Assembly (NCBI GenBank): GCA_007844125.1
Contig: CM017558.1
Coordinates: 23,221,415-23,285,414, forward strand
Length of the DNA stretch: 64,000 bases
Direction: 5' to 3'
Origin: Sinonovacula constricta
Lineage: Eukaryota; Mollusca; Bivalvia; Cardiida; Solecurtidae
In this document: one piece after another, positions 24,950-36,398 of the stretch
Numbering within the stretch: position 1 is the first letter of the stretch
Layout: every line of letters starts with the position of its first letter
Notes under the pieces: model-generated
Told to the model about the DNA's origin: nothing
Seen by the model: the letters and a program-made list of their open reading frames with translations, nothing else
The model's database searches: none
Translations under genes and position numbers: made by a program

Positions 24950-25985
24950 ATAAATTGTCTAACACTTAATGTAAACCGTTAATGAGCAATAATTTGTCAT
25001 CAGACAGAATGATACTGATCTGTCTTTTATGAGTATGGGTGAAGCCACTCTTCGATTTCCGTGTTAGATTTTAGACAGTTAATTGTCGAGTCCAATTTAA
25101 AATATTAAAGATTGTCTAGAAAACAAAGTTTCAACACTTCTATAGCTACTCAGTTGCGCGTTACATGGCAAATAAAGAAAACGTAATATTCCATCATGAA
25201 TTTGTATAATACAATTATATACCTGCCGCACCTACAAACATGTGTTACAAATATGTGGAATAACAGAATATTAAGATGGGTTCAACTTTTGTTTTATAAC
25301 AAACTAACAATATATGACAAAATAATGGAGCACCTTTCCTTGTTTCAGCTTCCCATAGTTTCTGACTGGGTTTAAATCTAAATCCATAAATACCACTGTC
25401 AGGTCATATTTGACCAGCGTATAATGATTTGCTAGAAATAAATGGCATTTTGTTTTTTGTTAAACTTTGCATATTTGCATAAATCCATTGCATATTGTAT
25501 AAAATCAGGTTAACAAAAATACACTAACATTCGTAAAGCAAGATCAATAAAAGTGTAAAAGGTTAACATGTTGTCGTTTCAGCATTTTGAAAATTGGTAA
25601 GTGATACATTGGGAGTCCAGACAGTGGTATTTTAACTTGTGTTGCAAGAAGTTTCTACTAGTCCTTAAATACGTTGGAAAGGATATTCGTCGTCCCATCC
25701 GTCCGTCTGTCTGTTTGTCTGCACATCTGCCTGAACCTCTGTTTATCCGTACATATGTATGTGCACTCTCATAAAAATTTGTCAATATTATGATTGTTAT
25801 AAGATATATATAACGTTTCATAAAAATTTCAATCTTCAAAATATTATATAAATCATAATTTGTTGTTGTATTTTGATGTTAGCTCGTGGCTAATTCTTGT
25901 TAGTTCTTAAAATTGGAAAAATAATAAAAAAGACCACACATATATTATTACAAGGAAAGACTTCATTCATTATATATCGTAATTT
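24950..25985. other. Candidate 3'UTR then featureless AT-rich sequence
   Basis: Possible 3'UTR to the AATAAA at 25171-25176. A degenerate (GTCT)n stretch (CCGTCCGTCTGTCTG) lies at about 25693-25735. Nothing else is recognised. Confidence 0.4.
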
Positions 25986-26689
25986 TAATACTTTATTTAA
26001 CGTAACACACTTGTCAACATTTTAACTGCTTTTGTTGGTTTTGATATTTATCAGTGAACATTAAAGTTCACGAGCTTTCATTTGTCTGAGATTAATATAA
26101 ACCATTTAAAAGTTTATCATTCGGAATATTGCGTATGCATCAAAGAAAAAAAGGCTAATTAGTCAATTACGAATATGGCTATAGCTACACAATATTAGTT
26201 TAAAATAAGTATTTTAGAAAAAATCCTCTACATGACCAGAAGCCAAATCAGAACTTTTGAAGTCTTAATGTCGGTTAGAAAAATGGGACATTTTAAGCCT
26301 AAATAGCGTAAATGATGAAAGACAAATTCATAACGCGCCATTGGCTATAGTTCTCTTTCATGTCTGTGATAAGAGTTGTTTCCTTTATTCTAATGTCACT
26401 TATCCTCTAATGCACTGTTATTATTGGAATTAAAAGCACAGCCCCCAGCTTGTGAAAAGGCTTATTAACAAATTATATTTTGCTTAATGTGATCAGTCCA
26501 TGGTAAAGCGTACCAGACTGCAAGTAACTTTACGACATATGGAGATGCTCCATAATGAAAAGTAATAATTTAATGTACTGTGTAGAAATGATATTAGGTT
26601 TCTCTATCGATTTTAATATAATACAATTAATGGGCTTTAAAATATAATAAATTATTATGTATAGAAACACTAGGCAAAATACGAAAAAG

Positions 26690-26820
26690 ACGACAAGATA
26701 CCATGGGTGCTGCAACATATATTAAAATTTGAAAAAAGCGTACCAGACACACGTATTAAGATGCCAGTCAAAATTTCGAAGTGATAAAAACACCTAAGAC
26801 GAGACATTACAATATAATAC
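26690..26820 (+). repeat. Type-iii flank of the mosaic repeat, without core
   Basis: CCATGGGTGCTGCAACATAT, AAGATGCCAGTCAAAA and CCTAAGACGAGAC match the flank at 48865-48975 and partly 8690-8750. No core follows. Confidence 0.55.
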
Positions 26821-29205
26821 TGCAAGACCGTTTACTTAAGGGATTATGGTCCACGCCTTTTGATTTATACAATTACTAATGGATCTACGTCAGAACGGAT
26901 ATTCATTTCTCACTATTGTGCTAGATTCTAGATTCTATTAAATCAATGTGTAAGTATTAAAATATTAACGTAAGTTCTTTTAGTTCCTTTTCTATTCGTA
27001 AAGTAAACGCATTTGTTCTAAAGTTCCACTGTACTGAATTATGTCTAATGATAATAAATGTATTATTCGAACTACGTAACAAGCTAGTATATCAAAAAAT
27101 ATGATATATATAGATAATTCTTTCTTTATATATTACCTTCATTTTAAGACAGTTTTGAACAATAGACGGTTCGTTAGTTATTACTAAACTTTATAAGTTA
27201 TCGGTGAATATGAATTGTCTAAAATAGGAGACACTAATAAAATGATAAGGTCACTAACTGACGCATTTGCAAGTGCCATTCGAGGCTGTGTGTCCAGCAA
27301 ATTCAGAGGGCGATACATTGTCCTTCGGGGATAGGCAGGAGTATAAAGGTTTCTCTAGGGATTGTGGTCCGTGCCTTTTGATTTGCACAATTAGTAATGG
27401 ATCTACGTCAGAACGGATATTCATTAACAACTATTGTGCTAGATTCTAAAAACTTAGCGTATTCGTTCTTAAGTGTCACTATACTGATTAACTGGCTGAA
27501 CTACGTAACATGTACATATATTGAAAATGTAAAACATATATGGTTTTTAGTTCTTTATAGGTTACCTTCATTTCAAGGCAGTTTTGAACAAAAGACGATC
27601 AGATCTATTCCCTTTTTATGGAGTTGATGGATTTTGTATACGCAGATGTCAATTATTCCATTCACATTATAAGTCTTATCATTTTTATTACGGTAAAATA
27701 ATATTAGTTGACAAAATATCTAACCAGATAAACTTGATTTTATTTAGTTGTTTTATAAGCAACATTGAACAAACTCTCCTTTACATGATGGTGTTTCGTG
27801 CGCGTCTAAACAAATTAATTATTAAAATTCCTAATTAAAGTTTTATTCACATGAATGGCGATAAAGGCGAGCGTGTGATGTTTGCTTATTCAGTTGGTTT
27901 TTTTAATTTACATTATATTTGATGGACATTGTTTATATATTAAAAGTTACAAACGATACAATTCCGTTTACAAGATTCTAAATATGTAGAAAAACGCAAT
28001 GCATCAACTGCATCAAAACATATTTAAACTTAATTCATTTTATTTGTTTTTCATATTATTTTAATTTACGAGATTTAAAATGATTCAAGCAAAAATCAAT
28101 GGCGTTTACAAAATGAAATCCGGCAATCTTCGGTGTTTTTTTTATTAAATCATTGGTCTATCTTTGGAAACTCCAACAAAAGATTGCTCAAGTGACGCTA
28201 TCCGATTGAAAACGAAAAGGAATTATCCAATGAATAAATCTTCAATAAAATGTTAAATATCGTTCAGTACTTAAATATAAAATAACAACTAAATGAAAGT
28301 TGAAGTGTCAAGTCTTTATAAAAAAATAATAATATAAAACAATAATAACGCATAAATAATATATAAATAAATATAAAATAACAACTAAAGGAAAGATGAA
28401 ATGCCAAGTATTCATATCAAAAATAAAATGCAAAGGAATTTCAACACCGGATCAAAATAGTCCAAATATCTCGAAATAGTATCAACAGATATAATCAGCA
28501 TACTTATTTCACAACTATGATCGGTATTGTGAAATCATGACTTAATTGAAGAATTTATCTAATAATCGTACACTCAGCTGGACCAGCGGCAGTAAAATCA
28601 AGTTATTATTGAGAAGCAGACATTTAAATGAAACAAGGGAAATGATAGCAATACAAATGCATCTCAACATGCCTTCATTATTATATTTTTAATTGACAAA
28701 TAGTTGGCATCGAATGATTATAATTGCATGCATGTTACTTTATTACGCGTTACTAGTACTGCAAGGTTATCCCCCTTAAGCGCAATCTTTAAGTTAAGTT
28801 TCTTGGAATGTTAGGTGGTTAAAGCTGAAAACAACAGTTGTTTCAGGTGAATCCGTAATATATCCAATTTATAGGTAACATAAATCACCGTCTTACACTG
28901 TTAAAGTAAGATTAACTGACTGTTTACGAAATTTCCTACTGTTTACTACCGCCTGTCTCGTAAATTCGCAATATCATGAATAAACTCTAAATATTTTATA
29001 ATATCACAGTCTATTCTGTTCTAAAGATAAGTTCCACTTGTATAGATAAAAAATGGTTTTCTTAATTGATGTTTTAGCAAAGATCAAAATGACACAAATA
29101 TATTACTGGAACGGTCATTTCTGCTAACATAATTTACATATCAGACTTATTATCAATAACCTTGGCATTCGTATACTTTGATTGATTTTACCTTCAAATA
29201 TTGCT

Positions 29206-29483
29206 CCAGGTACGGGAGGCCCCGGTTCGATCCCGGGCCGCGACATACCAAAGTCGTTAAAAATGGAAGTGGTATAGCTTCCCTTGCTAACGCTCAAGCA
29301 AATATATGGGTAGTTCCACGACTGGTTGGCCCGGTGTCAGGATAATGTGAATGGGTGTGGTATCATGCCAGGTGTTCACGGCATGCTGTACACAGTGAAG
29401 GCAGCACTATATCTGCTTCAAGTGGACATCGTCCAAAGATAACTGAAATACTGTTGGTGGGACGATAAACCGAATAGACAGAA
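29206..29483 (+). mobile_element. tRNA-derived SINE (family A), 5'-truncated, 10-bp target duplication
   Basis: Starts abruptly at CCAGGTACGGGAGG, followed by a strong B box (CCGGTTCGATCCCGGG), the conserved body (AGGATAATGTGAATGG, AAGGCAGCACTATATC) and the 3' end GATAACTGAAATACTGTTGG. Flanked by AAATATTGCT at 29196-29205 and 29484-29493. The sister segment at 37420-37440 reads CTTCAAATATTGCTTAATTT without interruption, an exact empty site, so the insertion is younger than the duplication. The head is truncated near the same point as the copy at 4457. Confidence 0.92.
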
Positions 29484-30249
29484 AAATATTGCTTAATTTT
29501 GTTTTCCGGCCTTTTTTATAAACCAAGTCAAAAAAGTAAACTGCACTATTTAACACATATTATGCAATAGCAAATAGAATGCAATATGCGACCAGTGGGT
29601 TTCCAAAGGCTATCGAAGTCGCACTTTCAATTTGTGTTTGGAAATGCAAGATTTGTTCTATTTCAGGGTGTATAAATATGTCGACGCGCTCTTTACGGCA
29701 CCACTTCCGTTTCAGTAGAAATATGCGGATTTTGTCTAGGTCGATCAAAGACACATGGCAGTTTCAACGAAATAAATGCACATTAAGAGTAGTATGAGAA
29801 CCCAGCTAAAAGAGGCACTTCCTTCAATCTGACTAAATGGGTGGGTTTCAGACCTACCTGAAGAGATGATCGTGTGCTTTGGTCAGGTGGCGCTTCCCTC
29901 GTGATTTTCACAGCAAGGACCGCATTTATTTTGACTTTAGCTTACATTTAACCAAACTGCGTCTGTTTCCACCTGTTGACGATTGATTGTACCAAGTCTG
30001 AAGAACTCGAAGAATCAAAGGGTCAACGGGTTATCTTGCTCTAACAGTTTTGTCCCTCCGTAATATCCGCATTTTAGAGGGTGTAAATTCCTTCTTTTAA
30101 AGATGTGTGGATTCAGCCCTACGGGATCTAGCCCTTGTTAAAAATTCGTTTGAACAGTTTAACTGTGTATCTTTTCTTTGAAGAATTCAGCGGTGATTGA
30201 AAGCTCAGCAGCCATTGAAATTAACAGAGAGTCTGATATTTAAGTACAA

Positions 30250-30515
30250 TTAACAAGATGGTAAATAAGAAAAGGACCTATCAAATTTTCGCAGATATTT
30301 AAATCTAATCTACCTCTAGAAAAAGGCAAACAGGATAAATATAAATGTGACAAAAAACACAGAGACGAGACATAACACACACACGCACCCCAGCACACAC
30401 TCACACACACACACACACACACAAACACCAGCACACACGCACTCGTACACAAACACACACACCCGCACACGAACGCGCACGCACACATACACACACATAC
30501 AGACACGCACACAAG
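30250..30515 (+). repeat. Type-ii flank running into an expanded CA microsatellite
   Basis: GGTAAATAAGAAAAGGACC through GACGAGACATAACACACAC matches the type-ii flank at 12035, 20850 and 37505. In those copies a short CACACA follows and then the core. Here the CACACA has grown into about 135 bp of imperfect CA repeat (30378-30515) and no core remains. The long minus-strand frames of Val/Cys are microsatellite artefacts. Confidence 0.8.
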
Positions 30516-30984
30516 GCATTGGTTAAGAACGCAAACAAGTCATGATTGGTCTTCAATATAAAATTGAGCCATTATCTGTTGCATGTTTTAGAATACTATG
30601 CCTAGACATTTATATTTAGAATTTATTCACTTTTGCCTTTCAGTTGATAAATACAAATGACAATGTGAACTGTAGCTCATAGCCATGACTTACAACTTGT
30701 CTTTCTGAAGACCTGTTTATTTTATTCTTTCATGTGGAGATAGAGATTTCTAGGCTAAACGTGCTGAAAATATGTAACGTGTCACACACTCCGCCAAAAG
30801 TTGCCAAAAAATAGGGATATGATTTATATTCAGGAATATGTTTATTATAACCAACCGTTGATGCGGGATAAAAATATTATCAATATTACAAAATACCCTT
30901 CATGTTATCAACTTTTCTATCATCAGTGTGTGTACGTTGCGACAGCAAGTGGTCATGTTTATTGTCAGTAGGCCACCTATACCA

Positions 30985-31325
30985 TGGCCAATCGGAACGC
31001 CTCGGATAAATCCTGAATCATCTCGTATTTAAAAAGGAAAACCCCGCTAAAATAAACATGTCGGATGGCTATGACGTCATCAAAACAACAAAGATAGATG
31101 TTTTAACTCTACTTAAATGCAGTCACAGTTGTATATCTAACGAGAAGTGAAGAGTTAATAAATGAAAGTTTACAGGATGAAATAATTCTGAACACTACAC
31201 CTGTTGCTTGTTTGAAGCACTTTTTATTGCGTATTCTGATGGTGATTCTGTAAGTATCATTGCACCAGATACATCCGAGGGATGATTGTCCCGGTGACGA
31301 AAATACCCTAGGAGTTCCGAATTAA
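30985..31325. mobile_element. TIR element family F, degenerate copy
   Basis: The left end (CCAATCGGAACGCCTCGGAT) and the inverted right end (ACATCCGAGGGATGATTGTC ... AGGAGTTCCGAATT) match the ends of the better copy at 43832-44227. Copy 1 of the segmental duplication runs from the ACCACCTACACC region to GACAGCCCGCC without it. No duplication of the target is readable here. Confidence 0.6.
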
Positions 31326-31684
31326 ACGAATTAATAGTCAAGAGATATGGTTTGACAGCCCGCCCCATCGGCATTGTTAGAAACAACGATTTTACTGAAA
31401 AGCTTAAGAAAGAGTCTTGTCATCTGAATAGGGCATGCTGTCGATTTTAAAAAGAAATGGTTAAACGCCTTCGGTCATTTCTGACATGTATTCTTTCAAA
31501 TTGTATGCAAGAACTCGGGGGATATGTGATTGGAATTGCATTTATAGACGTATTTGCATCCGATGATTTAAACAAAGTACTTCTCTTTATTCAAGAATTG
31601 AATGTTATTTTTATGCGTTTCATCGTAGCATAAAAGGCAGTTGCCTTACTATTGAAATGCATAAACACCGAAATTAAATTTATA

Positions 31685-32045
31685 AATTAAGCGATGGACA
31701 ACGATAAAGCGCAATTATTTTAATCCTTTTAAATACAAAAAAAAATCATTTAGCGTTTACTTAGTGGTCCTTAGTTTATTGCTGCTTAATAATTGTACAA
31801 GTCCCTAAAATACAATGGGAAATATTTTCACCTGTCCGTCCTTTTTTCCGTCCAAAGCAATGCATACACGATCTTAAGCTGAAAGGTTTGAGACTCAGTT
31901 TAATACTCTAAGTATTATTTTAAGAGCGATGATCTGCCTTTGACAAATCCCAAGACAAAATTATCTGCCATATAAACAATGGCGCGCACAAACACTTTAT
32001 TATAGTTTTAGACGGTTTTCATTTGATCTTTTAAAAACTGTTATA
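31685..32045. other. Junction between duplication copies 2 and 3
   Basis: About 350 bp of AT-rich sequence with no recognisable feature between the end of copy 2 and the start of copy 3. Confidence 0.45.
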
Positions 32046-32164
32046 ATTTTGTGACACGTGATGTCATTACTAAGCTAATAAAATTGCATGACAGTTAAAT
32101 TTCAAATTGTCTTGTTTCATTTATTAATTCGGAACCAGTTGCCAAGGCATTCAGTTTTTGTAAG

Positions 32165-33045
32165 TTTTGAACAGGATGCTGCAACCATTTATTCGTCTCT
32201 GGTTTGTTCATGATTCAGAAAGTTAATTTCATTTATAGTCAACCATATTTGTGTAGTTTTTCAAATCGAAATAATACCATATTCTTTTCTAAACACTATG
32301 TGGAACATTATTTTTCATTGACGTCACGACTTTTGTCATAACTTATTATAGAAAATATCAGCACTTGGACATTTTGTATTCAAAATTTGTAGACAAATCC
32401 AACGCAAATTGTAATTACTGCAGCGTAGAGCTAGCGTATGGCGGCGGCACATCCAACCTCCGCAAACACTTGAAGAATAATTTTAGTCATTTTATTGTGA
32501 ATTAAAATTACCAAATGTTTTTATTGTTCGTATTTCATTAATTATTAAAATGATGAAGTGCCTATGCCTATGAAAATGTTGATTTAATTATCTCCATTGA
32601 AATGACTATTTAATTATGTCAATGGAAACGTTAGTAACCCCTCACACAGCCGACTGCAACATCAGAATTAACTAAGATTTATATCCGGATATCCGTACGG
32701 ATCGTCCGACGGATATCCGGATACCAAATTTAGTATCCTTTGACATCCCTAATTCAAATAGATCGTGTGTTTTTTTTCATTGCTTGCATTTGAGAAACTC
32801 GTCAGGAAGTGCGAGGTTAGAGCTCTGTAAAACCGGTTTAAGCACCCCAGTCGGTCCATATTGCCGACTGACCGTTCCAAGGCGGTAACTGTCAGGTTTT
32901 CTCTTTTCGTTAAATGACTCATCACAAATTTGTTCTTGCTCTTCGCTCGGCTTGCATGTGAAATAACTTTGTTCTGTGCCTTTCCAGAGTTTGGTATATG
33001 TTGCAATGCTCATAGGACTTTGTCATATATATTGTTGTTACATAG
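32165..33045 (-). repeat. Hairpin-core mosaic repeat, copy i, interrupted by a hAT fragment
   Basis: Minus-strand copy: type-i arm (33035 down to 32925), core with intact arms CAGTCGG/CCGACTG, CTTCCTGACGAG, then at 32759 the sequence is interrupted until 32385, where it resumes as TTCAAA, GTCCAAGTGCTGATATTTTC and the TGACGTCA-containing part. It extends on to about 32165, matching 24365-24520. Confidence 0.85.
32386..32751 (+). mobile_element. hAT-type transposon fragment with BED zinc finger
   Basis: The right end reads TTTGACATCCCTA; its reverse complement TAGGGATGTCAAA is a typical hAT terminus. The flanks ATTCAAAA (32378-32385) and ATTCAAAT (32752-32759) fit an 8-bp hAT target duplication with one mismatch. 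Subterminal sequence has two CGGATATCCG palindromes (32686-32695, 32710-32719). In the plus frame from 32401 it encodes NANCNYCSVELAYGGGTSNL, then RKHLKNN, then a stop at 32503-32505: the CX2C plus SNLRKHL signature of a BED finger, the DNA-binding domain at the N-terminus of hAT transposases. The left terminal repeat is not visible and the catalytic part is gone, so it is inactive. Confidence 0.8.
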
Positions 33046-33209
33046 TGATAGTTTCGTGTATTTACTGTGTCTTAGGTAGATGCAATCCATGTTCATATAT
33101 TTACTTGCGATGCAAGTGCTTACAGTAAGTTGTCTCACTTTGAAGGAATTGTAATAACACTGTTTACCTCACTGATCTTTGGTAATCCTTTTTTAAATCA
33201 TGTTCTGTG

Positions 33210-33840
33210 CAATAAATATGTATATTGCACAATTACATATGCACTGTACAATGTTCGTTGCTTGTTAAAAAGTATCGATGAATCACAAAGCTTTGCCATA
33301 GCACTATACAGGAAGAAAAAAACATTGCATTTGAATGGAATGTTAAGCTAAAATAATATGTATTTTTTGGCACTTGGTAAATGCCTCCGTTAGGAAACTG
33401 TTTTTGGTTTTGTGCGAAATATCGCAGAATAAAATGCTATTTATTGTTTGTAGTATTTGCAAAAATACCTAAATACATCCTAGTAAACCAGGCAACCAGA
33501 CAAAAACCATTATGTTATTTGAGAATAAATGGATAAGCATGAAATAAGTTTGTCCTAATCTGTGATCTTACTAAACAGGAGCTGGTTAAATGGTAGTGTT
33601 AGAATACGTTTTATACAATTATTGTTTCTTGTTGCTTAACCCGGATTTACAGAGCTCAGTATTTTATCTTTATTGCCTTTTGGTAAACATGTTATTACTC
33701 CTTGTGTTGGGGTCACTGGTAACTTGCCAGTTTTAAAGCCGTTGAGTAAGGATTCTACAAGAAAGTAACCAATATCCTTCCATAATTAAAAAAAATCACA
33801 GTCAATACTGACAAGCTTATGATTTTATCAGTCTTCATTT
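33210..33840. other. Part of duplication copy 3, no separate feature
   Basis: Weakly comparable with 18000-18440. No gene or inserted element seen. Confidence 0.4.
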
Positions 33841-35155
33841 TTTAACTTTTATATCAGTATTAAATATGAACGTAAGTTCTGTTAGTTTCTTCCTATTTCC
33901 AAATTCTAATACAGTTACTGTAGCTGAAGTATGTACTAATGATGACTGATGTATTAGAAGAACTAAATAACAAGAAAGTAGGTCGAGAAACTGTTACACA
34001 TAAATTACTTTAAGATAAAGACAGTTTTCAACAAAAGACGGTCAGATCCATTCACTTTCATTTAGTGGATCTTTTCATATGCAGATGGTAAGTTACTCCA
34101 GTCTCATTATGTCTTGTCTGTTCTTTTTATTACGGTGAAACAATATAAGTTGACAAAATATCTAACCTGGTTAAACTGGGTCTTATTTTGTTTTCTTCAT
34201 AAGCAACATTTAACAAACACTCCTTTACATGATGGTGTTTCATGCGCGTCTAAACAAGTTAACTATAAACATTCCTGATCAGACTTTAATTCGAGTGCGT
34301 GAAGTTTACTTCTTTTGGTGGATTTGTTAAACATTGTGTTTACATTATTCTTACTTGCTTGTTCGATTCAGCATACAAGATTCTACATTTATAGTCGTAA
34401 TTGTATGCGCATGTTAAAATTACAAAACGTCTAGGATCACATTGTATTAAAATTTAAATAAACTTAATTCAGTTTATTAGTTTGTTGTTGCCCTTTGATC
34501 ATTTTATTTTAATTTACTAGGCTATAAATGATACAAGCAAATAATCAATAGGCATTTACAAAAGGAAATCCGGCAATATTTGGTGTTTTTGTTTTATGAA
34601 ATCATTAAGCTATCTTTGGAAACTCCAATAAATTACTTGCTCAAGTGACGCTATCCGATTTAACACGAAAAGGAATTATCCAATGAATAACTCTTCAATA
34701 CAATGTTAAATATCGTTCAGCACTTAAATATAAAATAACAACTAAATGAAAGTTAAAGTGTCAAGTCTTTATAAAAAATAATAATATAAAACAATAATAA
34801 TGCAAAGGAATTTCAACACCGGATCAGAATAGTCCAAATATCTCGAAATAGTATCAACAGATATAATCAGCATACTTTATTTCAAAACTATAATCGGTAT
34901 TGTGAAATCATGACTTTATTGAAGAATTTATCTAATAATCGTACACTCAGCACGACCAGCGGCAGTATAATCAAGTTATTATTGAGAAGCAAACATTTAA
35001 ATGAAACTAGCGGAATGATAGCAATGTAAATGCATTTCCACAATAATAGCATTGATTATTATATTTTAATTGACATATATTACGCATTTAATGATTAAAA
35101 TTGCAAACATTTTACATTATTACGCGTTTCTAGTACTGCAAGGTCAATCCCCTTA

Positions 35156-36101
35156 CAGAGTAACTGGTTTGTCAGATATTTTCTACTTTAAAACATTGAT
35201 AAGATATGAAAGAAGCTATTTAAGAAGACTTAACCGAGATATTCATTTTCATTGCATTGCACGGGGTGCTCAAACATGTAGTGTTTCAGTGAGTTTTTTT
35301 TTTCCTAACGATGCGTATCGGTAATTTCTGTAAATTTCCGCCGATGTGACGTCACATGAAGAAGACAAAAGATCAATAGCCATTTTGTTTGTGTACGCAA
35401 AATAAGGAATTTATTTGTTAAGTTGCGAAATTGTGGAGTTTTCAAAGCCGACATGCCTGGGGGTGGGGGGCGGTGTAACAAATAAACGAGGAAATAACAT
35501 AAGTTTGCACCATTTACCGAAAGAGTAAATATGGAAGATCACTCTATGGACCTTTATTTTACATATATACAGTTATTTTAATTTTGTCTCAATATTTATT
35601 TTCTTTCTGAAACAAATTTATTTGTCATTTTGGTGACTGAAAGCTTGTAAAAATCCATATTCTGAGATGTAGAACACATAAAATATGTAATGACCGAAAA
35701 TATCTGTATGTTCTTACAATTCACTTGACTTGCACGTGAAATACCTTTATCCTGTGCCTTTTCAGAGTTTGATATATGTTGCAATTCTCATAGGACTTTG
35801 TCATATATTCTTATTGTAAGCCGAGCTGCAAGAACAGTACAATTCTAAATTACTCGTTTCGCTTTCGTTGCTTGCCATGTTTGTTTTATAAAATAGGTCT
35901 TGTGACGTCACTTCAGTTTTTTCACTTTTGGAAATGTCCGGAAGTGCGTCCGTAACATTCCATAAAGGTTCGTTTTATACACATTTCATATAGCACGTAC
36001 ACAGGTAAATCGACGAAGTCGGACGGAAATCTTTAGGCTAGTCTAATCTAGTAGCCATAAATATTCAAATAAGTTAAACAATATCCGCCAACCCAGGAAC
36101 T
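35156..36101. mobile_element. TIR element with 5-bp target duplication inside duplication copy 3
   Basis: Copy 2 reads CCCCCTTAAGCGCAATC at 28766; copy 3 has 946 bp inserted after CCTTA (35151-35155), which is repeated at 36102-36106. The ends are imperfect inverted repeats: about 21 of the first 31 bases match (shared GAG, CTGG, TTG, GATATT). Inside are palindromes ATGTGACGTCACAT (35344-35357) and GTGACGTCAC (35901-35910) and a solo type-i arm of the mosaic repeat. No transposase frame. Superfamily not assigned. Confidence 0.65.
35690..35815 (-). repeat. Type-i flank of the mosaic repeat, solo, nested
   Basis: The plus strand reads GACTTGCACGTGAAATACC, TCCTGTGCCTTTTCAGAG and TTGCAATTCTCATAGGAC, the reverse of the arm at 16626. 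It lies inside the TIR element at 35156-36101. Confidence 0.7.
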
Positions 36102-36398
36102 CCTTAAGCACAATCTTTAAGTTAATCTTGTTGGACTGTTGTTTAAGCTGAAATCAACAGTTGATTCAAGTGAATCAGATTTATAAGTTACAAAAAAATC
36201 ACGATCTTATAATGTACAAATAAGTTTTATGAACTGCTTACGCATTTTCCTGCTGTTTGCCACGCCCAGTCTCGTAAATTCGCAATATCAACAATAAACT
36301 CTGTTTCATAATACCACAATCTGATCGAAGTTTATTTCCACTTTTATTGTTTAAAAATTAGTTTTTTTTAATTTATGTTTTGGTAAAAATGATAAATA

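Larger units (their letters stand above)
25990..31680 (+). repeat. Segmental duplication, copy 2
   Basis: Sister of 32050-39560 and cousin of 17040-22240. Around 28440-28620 it is nearly identical to 34810-34990 (long runs such as TCCAAATATCTCGAAATAGT and GTACACTCAGC shared). It has two internal duplications: the block starting GGGATTATGGTCCACGCC at 26840 is repeated at 27355 (GGGATTGTGGTCCGTGCC), and the block around 28255-28330 is partly repeated at 28365-28425. It carries a SINE at 29206 and a TIR element at 30985 that the other copies lack. Confidence 0.85.

Noticed and set aside
30240..30519. 67- and 90-codon frames rich in Val and Cys
   Set aside because: They are translations of a CA microsatellite.
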